From the NCBI RefSeq assembly GCF_015356825.1, contig NZ_JAACYW010000030.1:1-64000 (forward strand): a stretch of DNA of 64,000 bases. The letters run 5' to 3'. Source of the DNA: Catenulispora rubra (GTDB taxonomy: Bacteria; Actinomycetota; Actinomycetes; Streptomycetales; Catenulisporaceae). Below the pieces are notes generated by a model. It worked only from the letters and a program-made list of their open reading frames with translations. It did not search any database and was not told the DNA's origin. Position numbers and translations under genes: made by a program. Positions 52,888-61,518 of the stretch are shown piece after piece (position 1 is the first letter of the stretch; the number at the start of each line of letters is the position of its first letter).

Positions 52888-54450
52888 TCAGCCGCCCAGC
52901 GTGATGACGCGGCGCCCGGCGCCGGCGACGACGGCGGGCAGCGGCGGACTGGACTTCCCGGCCGGGACCGCACGCTCCCGGCCCCAGGTGCGGATGTCCT
53001 CGATCTGCTCGGGGTTGGTGCGGCTCAGCGGCATCGTGTTGGTGAAGTTGGCCTTGATGAAGTCCTCGTCCACGGCGTCGCCGTCCGGCAGCTCGACCGC
53101 GACGCCGACCTCGTGCAGCGCGGCCTCGATGTCCGAGCCGGCGAACCCGGCCGACAGCACCACCAGCTCCTTGACCAGCCGCTCGTCGGGCTCGCCGCCG
53201 ATCAGACGCCGGTGGTACAGCCGGATGATGTCGGCGCGGTCGTCGTCGTCGGGCAGGTCGACGAAGAAGATCTCGTCGAAGCGGCCCTTGCGCAGGAGCT
53301 CCGGCGGCAGGCTGCTGATGTCGTTGGAGGTGGCCACGAGGAACACCCGGGCCTTGGACTCCTGGAGCCAGAACAGGAACTGCCCGATCAGCCGCCGGGT
53401 CACGCCGGTGCTGTCGTTCTGGCCGGACAGGCCTTTCTCGATCTCGTCGAGCCAGAGCACGCACGGCGCGATCCGGTCGGCGGTCTCCAGCGCGTCGCGG
53501 AGCCGGCCCTCGGACTGGCCGACGTACTGACCCATGATGCTGCTCAGGTCCAGCCGGTACAGCGGCAGCTCCCACTGCGCGGCGATGGCCTTGGCGGACA
53601 GCGACTTGCCACAGCCGGGGACGCCGACCAGCAGCACACCGCGCGGCGGTCGCAGCGCCTTGTTGCGGGCGTCGGCGAACATCCACTGCCGCTTGCGCTC
53701 CAGCCAGGCCCGGAGGTTCTGCAGTCCGCCGACCGAGTAGTCGGCCTCCTTCAGCTCGATGCGCTCCAGCCCGGCGAGATCGCTGAAGATCCGGTCCTTG
53801 AGCTGGGCCAGCCGGACCACGTCAGAAGGCTCCAGCTTGCCGTCCGCGGCCAGCGTCGCCATCAGGTTGACCCCCTCGGCGCTGGTGGCGCCGACCAGGA
53901 AGTTCGCGGCGCGCTGCGCGTCCTGCTCGCTCCAGCCGATGTCGACGGTGCTGGCGTTGTCGGTCAGGAAGTCGCTGATGGTCGCGTACATCTCGTCGGC
54001 GTCCGGCAGGTCGAGCGTGGTGGACATGCCCAGGCGCTGCAGGCCGCTCCACAACTGGCCGTCGGTGATGAGGATGACGGAGCCGGCCGTGCTGTCGGCC
54101 AGCCGGCCCAACTCGGCGAAGTGCCGGGTGAACTGGGTGTCCTCGCTGAGGTTGTCCGGGTCGACGAACACGAAGTTGGCCTGGCTGCGGTTGGTGAACT
54201 GGGTGGTGGCGTAGTCCATCGCCCCGGTGATCGACCGGTCGTCGTTGACGGGGGCGTGGGTGCGCATGTCGCGCAGTCCGGTCGCTCTGGTGTGGATCCA
54301 GAACGGCATGGCGGCGCGCCGAGGATCGCCGGCCAGCTCGCGCACCAGGCGGATGGCCCGTGCTTGCTCGATGCTGCGCAGGGCGATGACCGGGATGCGC
54401 GCCGAGAGGTAGCTGTCGAGCTCGCGGGCGCACTCAACGTATCTGGGCAT
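52888..54450 (-). CDS. Ycf46/FtsH-like AAA+ ATPase
   Basis: A 520-aa protein. The N-terminal 200 residues form a degenerate AAA-like domain (IPVIALRSIEQARAIRLV, NFVFVDPDNL, SVILITDGQLW) as in Ycf46 proteins. The C-terminal AAA+ module has Walker A GVPGCGKS (about 270-277), pore-type SSIMGQYVGQSEGRLRD, Walker B VLWLDEIEKG (about 330), sensor ATSNDISSLPPELLRKGRFDE with the Arg finger, and a GSDIEAAL helical lid. No transmembrane segment or protease domain, unlike FtsH itself. It probably remodels complexes containing the operon's caspase and scaffold proteins. It follows the 192-aa protein gene at short distance. Confidence 0.87.
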   Translation of the reverse strand: MPRYVECARELDSYLSARIPVIALRSIEQARAIRLVRELAGDPRRAAMPFWIHTRATGLRDMRTHAPVNDDRSITGAMDYATTQFTNRSQANFVFVDPDNLSEDTQFTRHFAELGRLADSTAGSVILITDGQLWSGLQRLGMSTTLDLPDADEMYATISDFLTDNASTVDIGWSEQDAQRAANFLVGATSAEGVNLMATLAADGKLEPSDVVRLAQLKDRIFSDLAGLERIELKEADYSVGGLQNLRAWLERKRQWMFADARNKALRPPRGVLLVGVPGCGKSLSAKAIAAQWELPLYRLDLSSIMGQYVGQSEGRLRDALETADRIAPCVLWLDEIEKGLSGQNDSTGVTRRLIGQFLFWLQESKARVFLVATSNDISSLPPELLRKGRFDEIFFVDLPDDDDRADIIRLYHRRLIGGEPDERLVKELVVLSAGFAGSDIEAALHEVGVAVELPDGDAVDEDFIKANFTNTMPLSRTNPEQIEDIRTWGRERAVPAGKSSPPLPAVVAGAGRRVITLGG

Positions 54451-54472
54451 GGCCTTCCTCGATGTCTTTGGG

Positions 54473-55051
54473 TCAGCGTCCGATGACGCGTTTGGTCGGC
54501 AGCCCCGCGGCCGGAATGGCGCGGGGATCGACGACCCCCGCGCGGACGCCGGTGACGACGGCGGTGAGCGGGTTTTCGCGCAGCGTGCGCAGCCGGGTCT
54601 CGACCATGCGGGCCGAGTCGCCCCGGTCGCGCTGGCGCTCGATGTCGCGTTCGAGCTGCCGCTGCATGTCCGAGATCTTGCTCTCGACCATGGTGGTCAG
54701 CCCGGTGCGGAGTTCCTCCGGCAGACGGGGGTCGCCGGCGAGCGCGAGGACCGGGATCAGGCCGTCGCGCCCCTGCTGGAGCGCGCGGCCGTACTCGAAC
54801 TCGTCGCCGACGGCGTGCGCGGCGGCCTTGGCGAACGCCTTGTGCCAGCCTTCAAGACGTCGCGCCAGCGCGTCGGTGAAGCGGTCGGTGATCCGGCGCC
54901 AGGTGTCGGAGGCGAAGTCCTTCGGGTCCAGCGGCCCGAGAGCCGACCCGTCCGACCCGTCCGGCTCGCCGCCGTCGCCCCAGGCGGTCAGATACTCCGC
55001 CCACTCTGTGTAGCCGCCGCGGCGCTCGGCTTCCTTGCGTCCCAGTCGCAC
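54473..55051 (-). CDS. helical protein of the caspase operon
   Basis: A 192-aa protein read from GTG 55051 (GGGACGG upstream, 5 nt after the previous stop). All-helical, with FASDTWRRITDRFTDALARRLEGWH and a long charged helix (MVESKISDMQRQLERDIERQ), then a hydrophobic-proline tail (GVVDPRAIPAAGLPTKRVIGR). No motif recognised. Its placement immediately before the AAA+ gene suggests an adaptor. Confidence 0.65.
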   Translation of the reverse strand: MRLGRKEAERRGGYTEWAEYLTAWGDGGEPDGSDGSALGPLDPKDFASDTWRRITDRFTDALARRLEGWHKAFAKAAAHAVGDEFEYGRALQQGRDGLIPVLALAGDPRLPEELRTGLTTMVESKISDMQRQLERDIERQRDRGDSARMVETRLRTLRENPLTAVVTGVRAGVVDPRAIPAAGLPTKRVIGR

Positions 55052-55056
55052 GGCGG

Positions 55057-55545
55057 TCAACCGTCCCCGCGGCCACGCTGGACGAAGACCTCGCCGGGCG
55101 GCAGGGGCTCCCAGTCCGGCAGGCCCTCGATGGTCTTGCGCAGACGTGCCGTGGCATGCGGCTTGACCGGGCCGCGACGCTTGGCCCACGGCGTCTCAGC
55201 CGCCCCCGCCGCCTTGCCCCAGGGCGTCGCGGCGGGAGATCCGTCCTGCGCTTTGGGGCCGGCGTGCTTCGGGCCGCCTGTCACCGGGGCGGCGACGGGC
55301 TCGGACACCATGGGCTGGGACACTGCGGGCTGGGACATCGCGGGCTCGGACACCGGCGGCTGAGACACTGCGGGCTGGGCCGCGCCGGCTTCGGCAGCCT
55401 CGGCCGGCGGCGTGCTCGGTCCTTGAGCCGGTATCGGGGCGGACGCCCAGCCGATCGGCGGCGCCGGGGAAGTCTCGGGAACGACGGGTGCTGACATCTG
55501 TTCTGACATCTGTTCTGGCATCGCTTCCGGCATCGGCTGGCTCAT
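55057..55545 (-). CDS. disordered Pro/Ser/Met-rich protein
   Basis: A 162-aa protein. The first 100 residues are low-complexity with repeated EQM, VSQP and VSEP units (SQPPVSEPAMSQPAVSQP). The last 50 are basic and end in a conserved-looking segment, RLRKTIEGLPDWEPLPPGEVF. The ATG overlaps the upstream gene by 4 nt (ATGA), which supports it being real despite its composition. Likely a flexible linker or docking protein. Confidence 0.6.
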   Translation of the reverse strand: MSQPMPEAMPEQMSEQMSAPVVPETSPAPPIGWASAPIPAQGPSTPPAEAAEAGAAQPAVSQPPVSEPAMSQPAVSQPMVSEPVAAPVTGGPKHAGPKAQDGSPAATPWGKAAGAAETPWAKRRGPVKPHATARLRKTIEGLPDWEPLPPGEVFVQRGRGDG

Positions 55546-57338
55546 GCCTTCAACCCTTCCTCGCGCATGGTGCGCCCCTCGTGCGGGGTCTTGTCGTGGC
55601 CCAGGTCGGCGAACTGCGCTATCAGGGTCCGCACTCGCGGCTCCTCGGCGTCGGCCGCCCGGTAGCGGGTCTGGTAGTCGGTGTACTCGGCGCCGGCGCC
55701 GCGCAGGTCCTCCAGCGACTTCGCCTTCATCCCCTTGATGGTCGTCTCGACCTGGGCGCGCAGGGCCTCCGCGGCCTTCTGCCGGCCGGCGGCCCGCAGA
55801 TACGCGATCCCGAACAGCGCCCCGGCGGCGACGATCCCGAACGCCGGGTTGATCGCGACACCCAGGACCAGGACGATCGCGGCCAGGATGCCCGGCTTGA
55901 TCAGAGCCTTGCCGAGGTCGAACCGCAGCGAGGCGAGCAGCGGGGCGCTCGCGGCGTCCCAGTGCGCGGCCAGCGAACCCTCCAGTTCGTTCATCGGCGT
56001 GTTCGTGAGGCTCCCGCTCCAGCGTGGCAGCGTGAACACCGAGCTCCCGATCGGCTGCTGCTCCTGGAACTCGACCTCCACCTCGGCCGGGTACTTGGAC
56101 CGGTAGTCCATGCTGAAGCCGGAGTGCGCGCGGTCGACCCACTCCACGCAGGACGCCAGGGCCACCTGCTGGGTCGCGGGCGACACGCCGATGTCGGCGG
56201 GATGCAGCGCCGCGGAGGTCTGGACGGTCAGGTAGTCCAGGGTGTCCCCCAGCGCGGCGGTGTGCGTGTCGGCCTTCTCCCGCGCCCTGTCGAGGTCGCC
56301 CTCGAACTCGATGACCGCCCGCTCGTACGCCAGCTCGCGCCGCAGCGGCAGCTCCTCGGTGTCGAACTCGTCGACCAAGATGTCCAGGATGTCGTCGACG
56401 GAGTCCTCGATCCGCTCGGAGGCGTGGTACTCCGCCGCGATCAGGGCGCTGTAATGGTCGTGGAAGGGCTTGTGCGTCTCGGCGCCCCGCAGCACCTCCT
56501 CCAGCTCCGGCCACTGCGGGCTGTGCTGCTTCAACCGCTCGAAGGAGGCGGCCGCGCCGCCCGGCCGGTAGCTCTCGACCTCGAACCGCCAGCGCTTGAC
56601 CTGCGCGGCGTGCGCGTCCTCGTCGTCGGCGAGCTTGGCCAGCCACCCGTTCACGCTCTCGTGGATGAGCTGGCGCCCGCCGGCCCCGAAGGCCCCCTGC
56701 GCCACCGACTCCAGCACCACCGCGAACTCGCGGGACAGCGCCATCGGATCCAGGTTGCGCAGGTAGTGGCGCAGCCAGATCACCGAGGACGGCATCCGGC
56801 GCTGGCGCCGCAGGATCAGCGCGAACAGCAGCGCGGTACGCGCGGGCGCCAGGCCGTAGGCGGCCTCTATGGCCTGGTCGCACAGGACGCTGTCGCCGCC
56901 GGACCAGGCACCCAGGCTGACCGCCGCGGGCGCCAGCCAGTACTTCGGGTTCTCGATCATCAGCAGGTCGGTGGCGGTCTCCACGCTCTCCTGCTTGACC
57001 AGGCCGCTGTCGAAGGCCCGCACGAGTCCGGCCGCGGTGCGCCGCACCTTGTCGTAGCGGCCGAAGTCGAACTCGATCCGGGACTCCAGATTGCCGACCC
57101 GGGTCTCGGCGCGCTGCACGTTCGCGGTCCGTTCCGCGCGCCGGACGAAAGTCGTGAACTCGTTGGTGAGGTTGGCCAGCTCGTCGCGGGTCAGCTGCTG
57201 CGCCGCACCCACCGCGGCGACCTGGCCGTTGACCACGCCGACGTCGTTGATGACGCGGAACGTCATCTCCTGGACGTTGGTGACGTCCCTTTGCAGCGCG
57301 CGTACCGAGCTCCGGAGCGCGTGATCGACATCCACCAT
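55542..57338 (-). CDS. large helical membrane-associated protein of the caspase operon
   Basis: A 598-aa protein. The N-terminal 110 residues are coiled-coil-like (SSVRALQRDVTNVQEMTF). A helical repeat region follows (about 110-370; YWLAPAAVSLGAWSGGDSVLC; RMPSSVIWLRHYLRNLDP), then a beta-rich part (YPAEVEVEFQEQQPIG). Two adjacent hydrophobic segments occur at about 482-525 (ILAAIVLVLGVAINPAFGIVAAGALFGIAYL) and a charged helical tail ends the chain. No P-loop. It may be the membrane platform to which the AAA+ and caspase proteins dock. Family unknown. Confidence 0.65.
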   Translation of the reverse strand: MVDVDHALRSSVRALQRDVTNVQEMTFRVINDVGVVNGQVAAVGAAQQLTRDELANLTNEFTTFVRRAERTANVQRAETRVGNLESRIEFDFGRYDKVRRTAAGLVRAFDSGLVKQESVETATDLLMIENPKYWLAPAAVSLGAWSGGDSVLCDQAIEAAYGLAPARTALLFALILRRQRRMPSSVIWLRHYLRNLDPMALSREFAVVLESVAQGAFGAGGRQLIHESVNGWLAKLADDEDAHAAQVKRWRFEVESYRPGGAAASFERLKQHSPQWPELEEVLRGAETHKPFHDHYSALIAAEYHASERIEDSVDDILDILVDEFDTEELPLRRELAYERAVIEFEGDLDRAREKADTHTAALGDTLDYLTVQTSAALHPADIGVSPATQQVALASCVEWVDRAHSGFSMDYRSKYPAEVEVEFQEQQPIGSSVFTLPRWSGSLTNTPMNELEGSLAAHWDAASAPLLASLRFDLGKALIKPGILAAIVLVLGVAINPAFGIVAAGALFGIAYLRAAGRQKAAEALRAQVETTIKGMKAKSLEDLRGAGAEYTDYQTRYRAADAEEPRVRTLIAQFADLGHDKTPHEGRTMREEGLKA

Positions 57339-57422
57339 GCTCTGTCATCCTGCTCTGCTCGTCCGGAACCTGGTTCCGGTGGCGGTCCAGACTTGGGGGC
57401 GGCGCCGGGCACCTCGGCCCGG

Positions 57423-57908
57423 TCAGGGGGTGACGGGTGTGCCGTCCAGGCGCACCGGCACCAGCTGCCCGTCCGAATAGATCTCCACGTACAGGTAGGC
57501 GCCGCTGCGGACGAGCGGGCGCGCGTCCGCGAACAGCGGCGGGACGTGGTCGGACGGGCCGTAGTGTTCGAGGATGCTCTCCAGCAGACTGAGCCGGTGG
57601 TCGACGTACGGCGGGCCCAGCCGGCACACGGCCATGAGGCCCAGCGGCATGGCGCCGCCGTGGTCGTTCACATAACCGGCGGCGATCTGGTCGGCCAGCT
57701 GTCTGCGGGTCGCCTCGTCGAGCGAGGCGTCCATCCGCGCCACCGACTCCAACAGCCCGGCGCCGCGCGCCTTGCGAAACTCGCGGCTGCCCAGCCGGGG
57801 CGCCGGCGCGACCAGGGACCTCTGTTGCTGATCGCTGGACTTCTGCTGCTGATCGCCGGACTTCTGCTGCCACGCCGGCTCTTGGCGATGACGCTGTCGG
57901 AACTCCAC
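57423..57908 (-). CDS. small protein with Gln-rich repeats
   Basis: A 161-aa protein from GTG 57908 (GGAGGA just upstream). The N-terminus has three Gln-rich units (QQKSGDQQQKSSDQQQRS). The C-terminal 100 residues form a folded domain (MDASLDEATRRQLADQIAAG, YLYVEIYSDGQLVPVRLDG). Longer upstream readings would cross the promoter half-site at 57957. Unknown function; 84 nt before the 598-aa protein gene. Confidence 0.6.
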   Translation of the reverse strand: MEFRQRHRQEPAWQQKSGDQQQKSSDQQQRSLVAPAPRLGSREFRKARGAGLLESVARMDASLDEATRRQLADQIAAGYVNDHGGAMPLGLMAVCRLGPPYVDHRLSLLESILEHYGPSDHVPPLFADARPLVRSGAYLYVEIYSDGQLVPVRLDGTPVTP

Positions 57909-57956
57909 GGACTCCTCCGGGGGCTGATCGTCGGGTCGCTGACCTGTCTGCTCGCC

Positions 57957-57967
57957 TACTGACGGAC
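57957..57967. promoter_or_regulatory. shared island half-site
   Basis: TACTGACGGAC, identical to the arms of the 46.77-kb inverted repeat, lies 49 nt upstream of the GTG at 57908 and reads GTCCGTCAGTA towards that gene. It suggests an internal promoter in the leftward block. Confidence 0.55.
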
Positions 57968-58017
57968 AGGAACCGCCGACAACCCGACAACCGCCACGCC
58001 CCCGAAGGCGCGACCCC

Positions 58018-59013
58018 TCACAACACCCAGCCGACCCCGTATCCGAAGCCGGTCTCCGGCCGGCTGAAGTCCAGGACGACCTCGCCGGCCTCGTCCAGGT
58101 CCAGCGACTCCCCCGGCACCATCCGGTCGTTGAGCACCCGCGGCGGCACTCGCTGGAAACGCCAGACCGCGGCCGGCGGGTGCTGGGGGTCGAACCGCAC
58201 CCGCAGTTGGAACTCGTCGCAGGGCAGCAGCGGGACGAAGGCGTAGTGCGGGCGCATCGGCTGGCTGTCGGGCACCCGGAACACCATCGTGTACGTGTGC
58301 TGATCCCCCTGGCGCAGCGGCCTGGGCAGGGTGAGCACGAAGCGGAAGTGGGCCTCGCCCTCCCGCTCCCGGGACTCGATCCTCGCGCCCTGCTGCACGT
58401 CAGCCACCACCGTGGCGTCGACCGGAGTGCCCGTGGACTGCGCACCGTCCGGACGCGGCAGGCTGAAGCGGATCGCGATGCGGCGCAGACCGTCGCGGCG
58501 GGAGACGATGGTGCGGCGCTCGATCAGTTCGGGGGTCGCGCAGTCCAGGCGCAGCAGCGACTCCAGACGGGACACGTACCAGCCCTTGTCGAGGTCCTCG
58601 CCGGTCTCTTCGCCGGCCGCGATGCGGGCCAGGGCCTCCTCGGCGAGCCGGTCGAAAGCCCGGATGATGCGGCGGCGCGCGGTGCGGTCGGCGCACGAGA
58701 AGCGCTGGGCGAGCATGTCGACCCGCTCGGTCAGGCGCGGAAGCTGCGTGCCGGGTGCGGTGGCGAGGGCGAAGGCCAGCGCCTGCCGGTCGTGCTCCGG
58801 GAACGCCGCCGACAGCTCCCGCAGCACGGTCAGCACCCGCCGCCGGATCTCCCGGTCGCCGGCGTCCGCGCGGACGCCGCACAGCCGCCGGAGCTGCGGA
58901 CCGATCCGGCCGCGCAGGTTGGTCGCCTCCAAGCCCCAGCCGTGGCGCAGCTTGGCGAACTCCTCGAGCAGCGCCTCTTTGTCGTCCCTGGTCGCGTCCT
59001 GGCCGTCCGCCAT
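58018..59013 (-). CDS. conserved-looking protein, helical plus beta-sandwich
   Basis: A 331-aa protein. The N-terminal 190 residues are helical (LRHGWGLEATNLRGRIGPQLRRL, VLTVLRELSAAFPEH, FDRLAEEALARIAAGEE). The C-terminal 140 are beta-rich with HTYTMVFRVPDSQP, LLPCDEFQLRVRFDP and a terminal SRPETGFGYGVGWVL. The layout resembles proteins that regularly accompany helix-turn-helix or caspase genes in Streptomyces (from memory). ATG 59013 fits; the upstream caspase gene ends 95 nt away. Function unknown. Confidence 0.65.
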   Translation of the reverse strand: MADGQDATRDDKEALLEEFAKLRHGWGLEATNLRGRIGPQLRRLCGVRADAGDREIRRRVLTVLRELSAAFPEHDRQALAFALATAPGTQLPRLTERVDMLAQRFSCADRTARRRIIRAFDRLAEEALARIAAGEETGEDLDKGWYVSRLESLLRLDCATPELIERRTIVSRRDGLRRIAIRFSLPRPDGAQSTGTPVDATVVADVQQGARIESREREGEAHFRFVLTLPRPLRQGDQHTYTMVFRVPDSQPMRPHYAFVPLLPCDEFQLRVRFDPQHPPAAVWRFQRVPPRVLNDRMVPGESLDLDEAGEVVLDFSRPETGFGYGVGWVL

Positions 59014-59108
59014 CGTCGAGCCCCCTCCCGCATCACAGAATACTGATAAGTGGGGGTCCTCCCGGGGCGGCGCGCCGGGCGGCCTTCGCCGACCGCGCGG
59101 CGCCCGGC

Positions 59109-61169
59109 TCACTCCACCGTGTCCGGGACCCGGGTGACCACAGGTAGGACGGCGGTCGTCCAGTCCGCAGTCGTCCAGTCCGCGGCCGGCAGCCGCCCGG
59201 CGGCGAGGTCACGTCGGCCCGGCGCCGGCTCGCCCAAGCGCGGCAGGACGAACGGTGCGGCGTTGAACGGCTCCTCGGCGACGATGACTTTGAGCCAGTC
59301 CGCGACCTCGGCGCCGGGGACCACATCCGCTCCGGGCGGCAGCGAGAACGCGATCGGTGATCCCTCGGCGGCCCACGCCGTGTGAAGCGGCGCCACGAGA
59401 TCGCCGGGGAACAAGCTGAGTTGGCTCTGGAAGCGGTCTGTCATGTCCAGAAGGACGCAGTACAACTGGCGTTCGCTGGTGTTCCGCAGCGCGATGAACA
59501 CTTCGGGCGGAACCCACTGCGAACCGTCCCAGGCGTATTCGAGCGCGATACAGCCGGTCTGGTCCGTCCGCAGCGGGCCGTGTGACGCGCCATCCGTCCG
59601 GGGACCGGCCGGATCGACCGTGCTCACCTCGATCCGGATCGCGCCGGCGATGCGGGACGACGGGTTCTCCAGGGCTTTGACACCGCGCCAGCGGGCGATG
59701 TGCTCGACGTCCGCGACCACCCCGGCGGCACTCATGGCGTCGGTGACGACGTACGCGCCATTGACCAGTTCGCCACCACCCGCGCCGAGAATCCGCGCGA
59801 CGTTCGGCTTCGGGACGCTGAGCACTACGTCCGGCGTGCGATCGAAGGCATCCGTCCCGAAGGCTGCCAGCCGGACGTAGGGGGACGAGCCGCCGCCCGG
59901 GCCGGCGGCGTTCAGCGCATTGATAAGGAGCCTGGCAGTCTCGTCGGCATCCGGTGCAGCCGAGACCGCCACGCTCGCCGGCGGCTGCGGCACGGCCGTG
60001 ACGACGACCTGGAACTGTCGCCCGGGATCGGGCCGCCACCCGGCGAGCGGCCGGACCAGGCTCTTCGTCGCCCACACCTGGACGACCTCGGCCTCGGACC
60101 AGTCGGCACCGTCGCCGCCCGCGCCGGGCACACCGACTCGGGTCCGGTCGTCCGCCGGTCCGGCCACGATCCCGTGGCAGGCCCCCGCGTCGATCTCCCA
60201 GACGCCGCGCAGGCACCGCATGGTCATCGACGACCGCGGCAGCCTCGCCGCACCTCCCAGGAACGCCCGGTCGACGACCGGTTCGGCGATGGGGAACAGC
60301 ACCGGCGTCTGGTGCGACACGAGGTTCTCCACGTAACAGCGGACACCGGTCATCAGCTCTCTGTAGGTCGGGCTCGGGCCCAACCCCTCCAGCTGTTTCA
60401 GGACCGCCAGGCTGAAGACACCGCGGCGGCCGTCAGCCAGCTGGATCTCCTGCGCGGTCTGGTTCCGGCGACAGGCGGCCAGAGCGACATAGTTGGGGCT
60501 CGCTCCAAGCCCGATGGCAGACCGCGCGCCGCCGCCGAGCACGGACGTCGGCGCGGACGCGGGCGTGGGCATGGGCATGGGCGTGGGCGTGGGCATGCCG
60601 AGTTCGGCCAACAGCGCCGACATCGACGGCGGCACGTCGGTGGCCGGCGCCCAGCGCACGGAAAGACGCGCGACATCTTGGTCCCCGAACTCGTTCGCGC
60701 CGGCTCCCGCGCCGGCCTCGCGGTCCGCGCCGTCGGAATGACAGGAGTCGAAGACAGTCACCACGTGCGCCCCGCGAGCCACGATCTCTCCGATGAGCAC
60801 CGCGACTTCCTTGTCACAGAGGTCCGGCACCCCGTCTCGGCGGCTGTCGGCGCAGACCAGGGTCTGCATCACCCCGGTCGGTTCGGTCGCGGCGAGTTCC
60901 GGCGGCACCGGCGCCTGCGATCCGTGCCCGCTGAACCAGAACAGCGCCGTGTCCCCGGCCCAGGCGCGCCCGAGGTGGTCGCGGAACCCGTCGATGACCG
61001 CGGCGCGCGTGGCCTCCCCGTCGACCAGGCACAGCTGATGGAGGTCGTCCTTCGGAACGTGGTGCTCGAAATACTCCGCCGCGGCTTTGATGTCGCGCAG
61101 GCAGCCGTGCAGCCGCGGCGCGGAGTCCCCATAGTCGTCGATCCCGACCAGCAGCACGTGGACGGACAC
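59109..61169 (-). CDS. C14-family caspase-like protease
   Basis: A 686-aa protein from GTG 61169 (AAAGGGA upstream). The N-terminal caspase/metacaspase domain (about 1-270) begins SVHVLLVGIDDYG and has catalytic His82 in FWFSGHGSQ and Cys143 in TVFDSCHS. A low-complexity Pro/Met/Thr/Ala stretch follows (about 190-215). The C-terminal 350 residues hold a beta-rich domain (LRGVWEIDAGACHGIV, VVQVWATKSLVRPLAG) and a final domain ending near VVTRVPDTVE. It is a probable Arg/Lys-specific protease effector. It opens the long leftward block that also encodes the AAA+ ATPase and membrane proteins. Confidence 0.88.
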   Translation of the reverse strand: MSVHVLLVGIDDYGDSAPRLHGCLRDIKAAAEYFEHHVPKDDLHQLCLVDGEATRAAVIDGFRDHLGRAWAGDTALFWFSGHGSQAPVPPELAATEPTGVMQTLVCADSRRDGVPDLCDKEVAVLIGEIVARGAHVVTVFDSCHSDGADREAGAGAGANEFGDQDVARLSVRWAPATDVPPSMSALLAELGMPTPTPMPMPTPASAPTSVLGGGARSAIGLGASPNYVALAACRRNQTAQEIQLADGRRGVFSLAVLKQLEGLGPSPTYRELMTGVRCYVENLVSHQTPVLFPIAEPVVDRAFLGGAARLPRSSMTMRCLRGVWEIDAGACHGIVAGPADDRTRVGVPGAGGDGADWSEAEVVQVWATKSLVRPLAGWRPDPGRQFQVVVTAVPQPPASVAVSAAPDADETARLLINALNAAGPGGGSSPYVRLAAFGTDAFDRTPDVVLSVPKPNVARILGAGGGELVNGAYVVTDAMSAAGVVADVEHIARWRGVKALENPSSRIAGAIRIEVSTVDPAGPRTDGASHGPLRTDQTGCIALEYAWDGSQWVPPEVFIALRNTSERQLYCVLLDMTDRFQSQLSLFPGDLVAPLHTAWAAEGSPIAFSLPPGADVVPGAEVADWLKVIVAEEPFNAAPFVLPRLGEPAPGRRDLAAGRLPAADWTTADWTTAVLPVVTRVPDTVE

Positions 61170-61518
61170 GATGCGATCCCTTTCCCACCTGGCCGGGCCC
61201 GGCGGGAACCGGTCGGCGGTCGGCGGTCGGCGGTCGGCGGTCGGCATGGTCACCGGCTCACGAGCCGGAGCGGGAAACCCCGCCCCGGCTCGGACTGACG
61301 GACCGAGAGCCCCGTTTCGCCTCCCGTCAGTCGTCAGCGAGCTCAATGCGACTCCATGCCAGCCCCTTCCCCCATCGCATCGAAAACGGGACACCACCAC
61401 CTTGGACCTTGGACGGGGCCGGAGATAGGGGTTGCCCGGAGCCGATTGCCCGGACAACAGCCACGAGCCTGCGGGACAGACCGCGTGCAGGCCCTGCCGA
61501 CCAGGCGAATCAGGAGCC
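61170..61518. promoter_or_regulatory. caspase promoter region with heptamer array and inverted half-sites
   Basis: No gene. Five tandem copies of GGTCGGC occupy 61211-61245. An inverted repeat with 9-bp arms, GACTGACGG (61293-61301) and its complement (61324-61332), separated by 22 nt, contains the same core as the 46.77-kb palindrome. The segment lies between the caspase start and the end of the helix-turn-helix/TPR gene. Confidence 0.55.

Noticed and set aside
55546-57990. Long minus-strand frame overlapping the 598-aa protein gene
   Set aside because: Arg/Gly-rich shadow frame; only its last 162 codons (from ATG 55545) are supported by a 4-nt coupling overlap.
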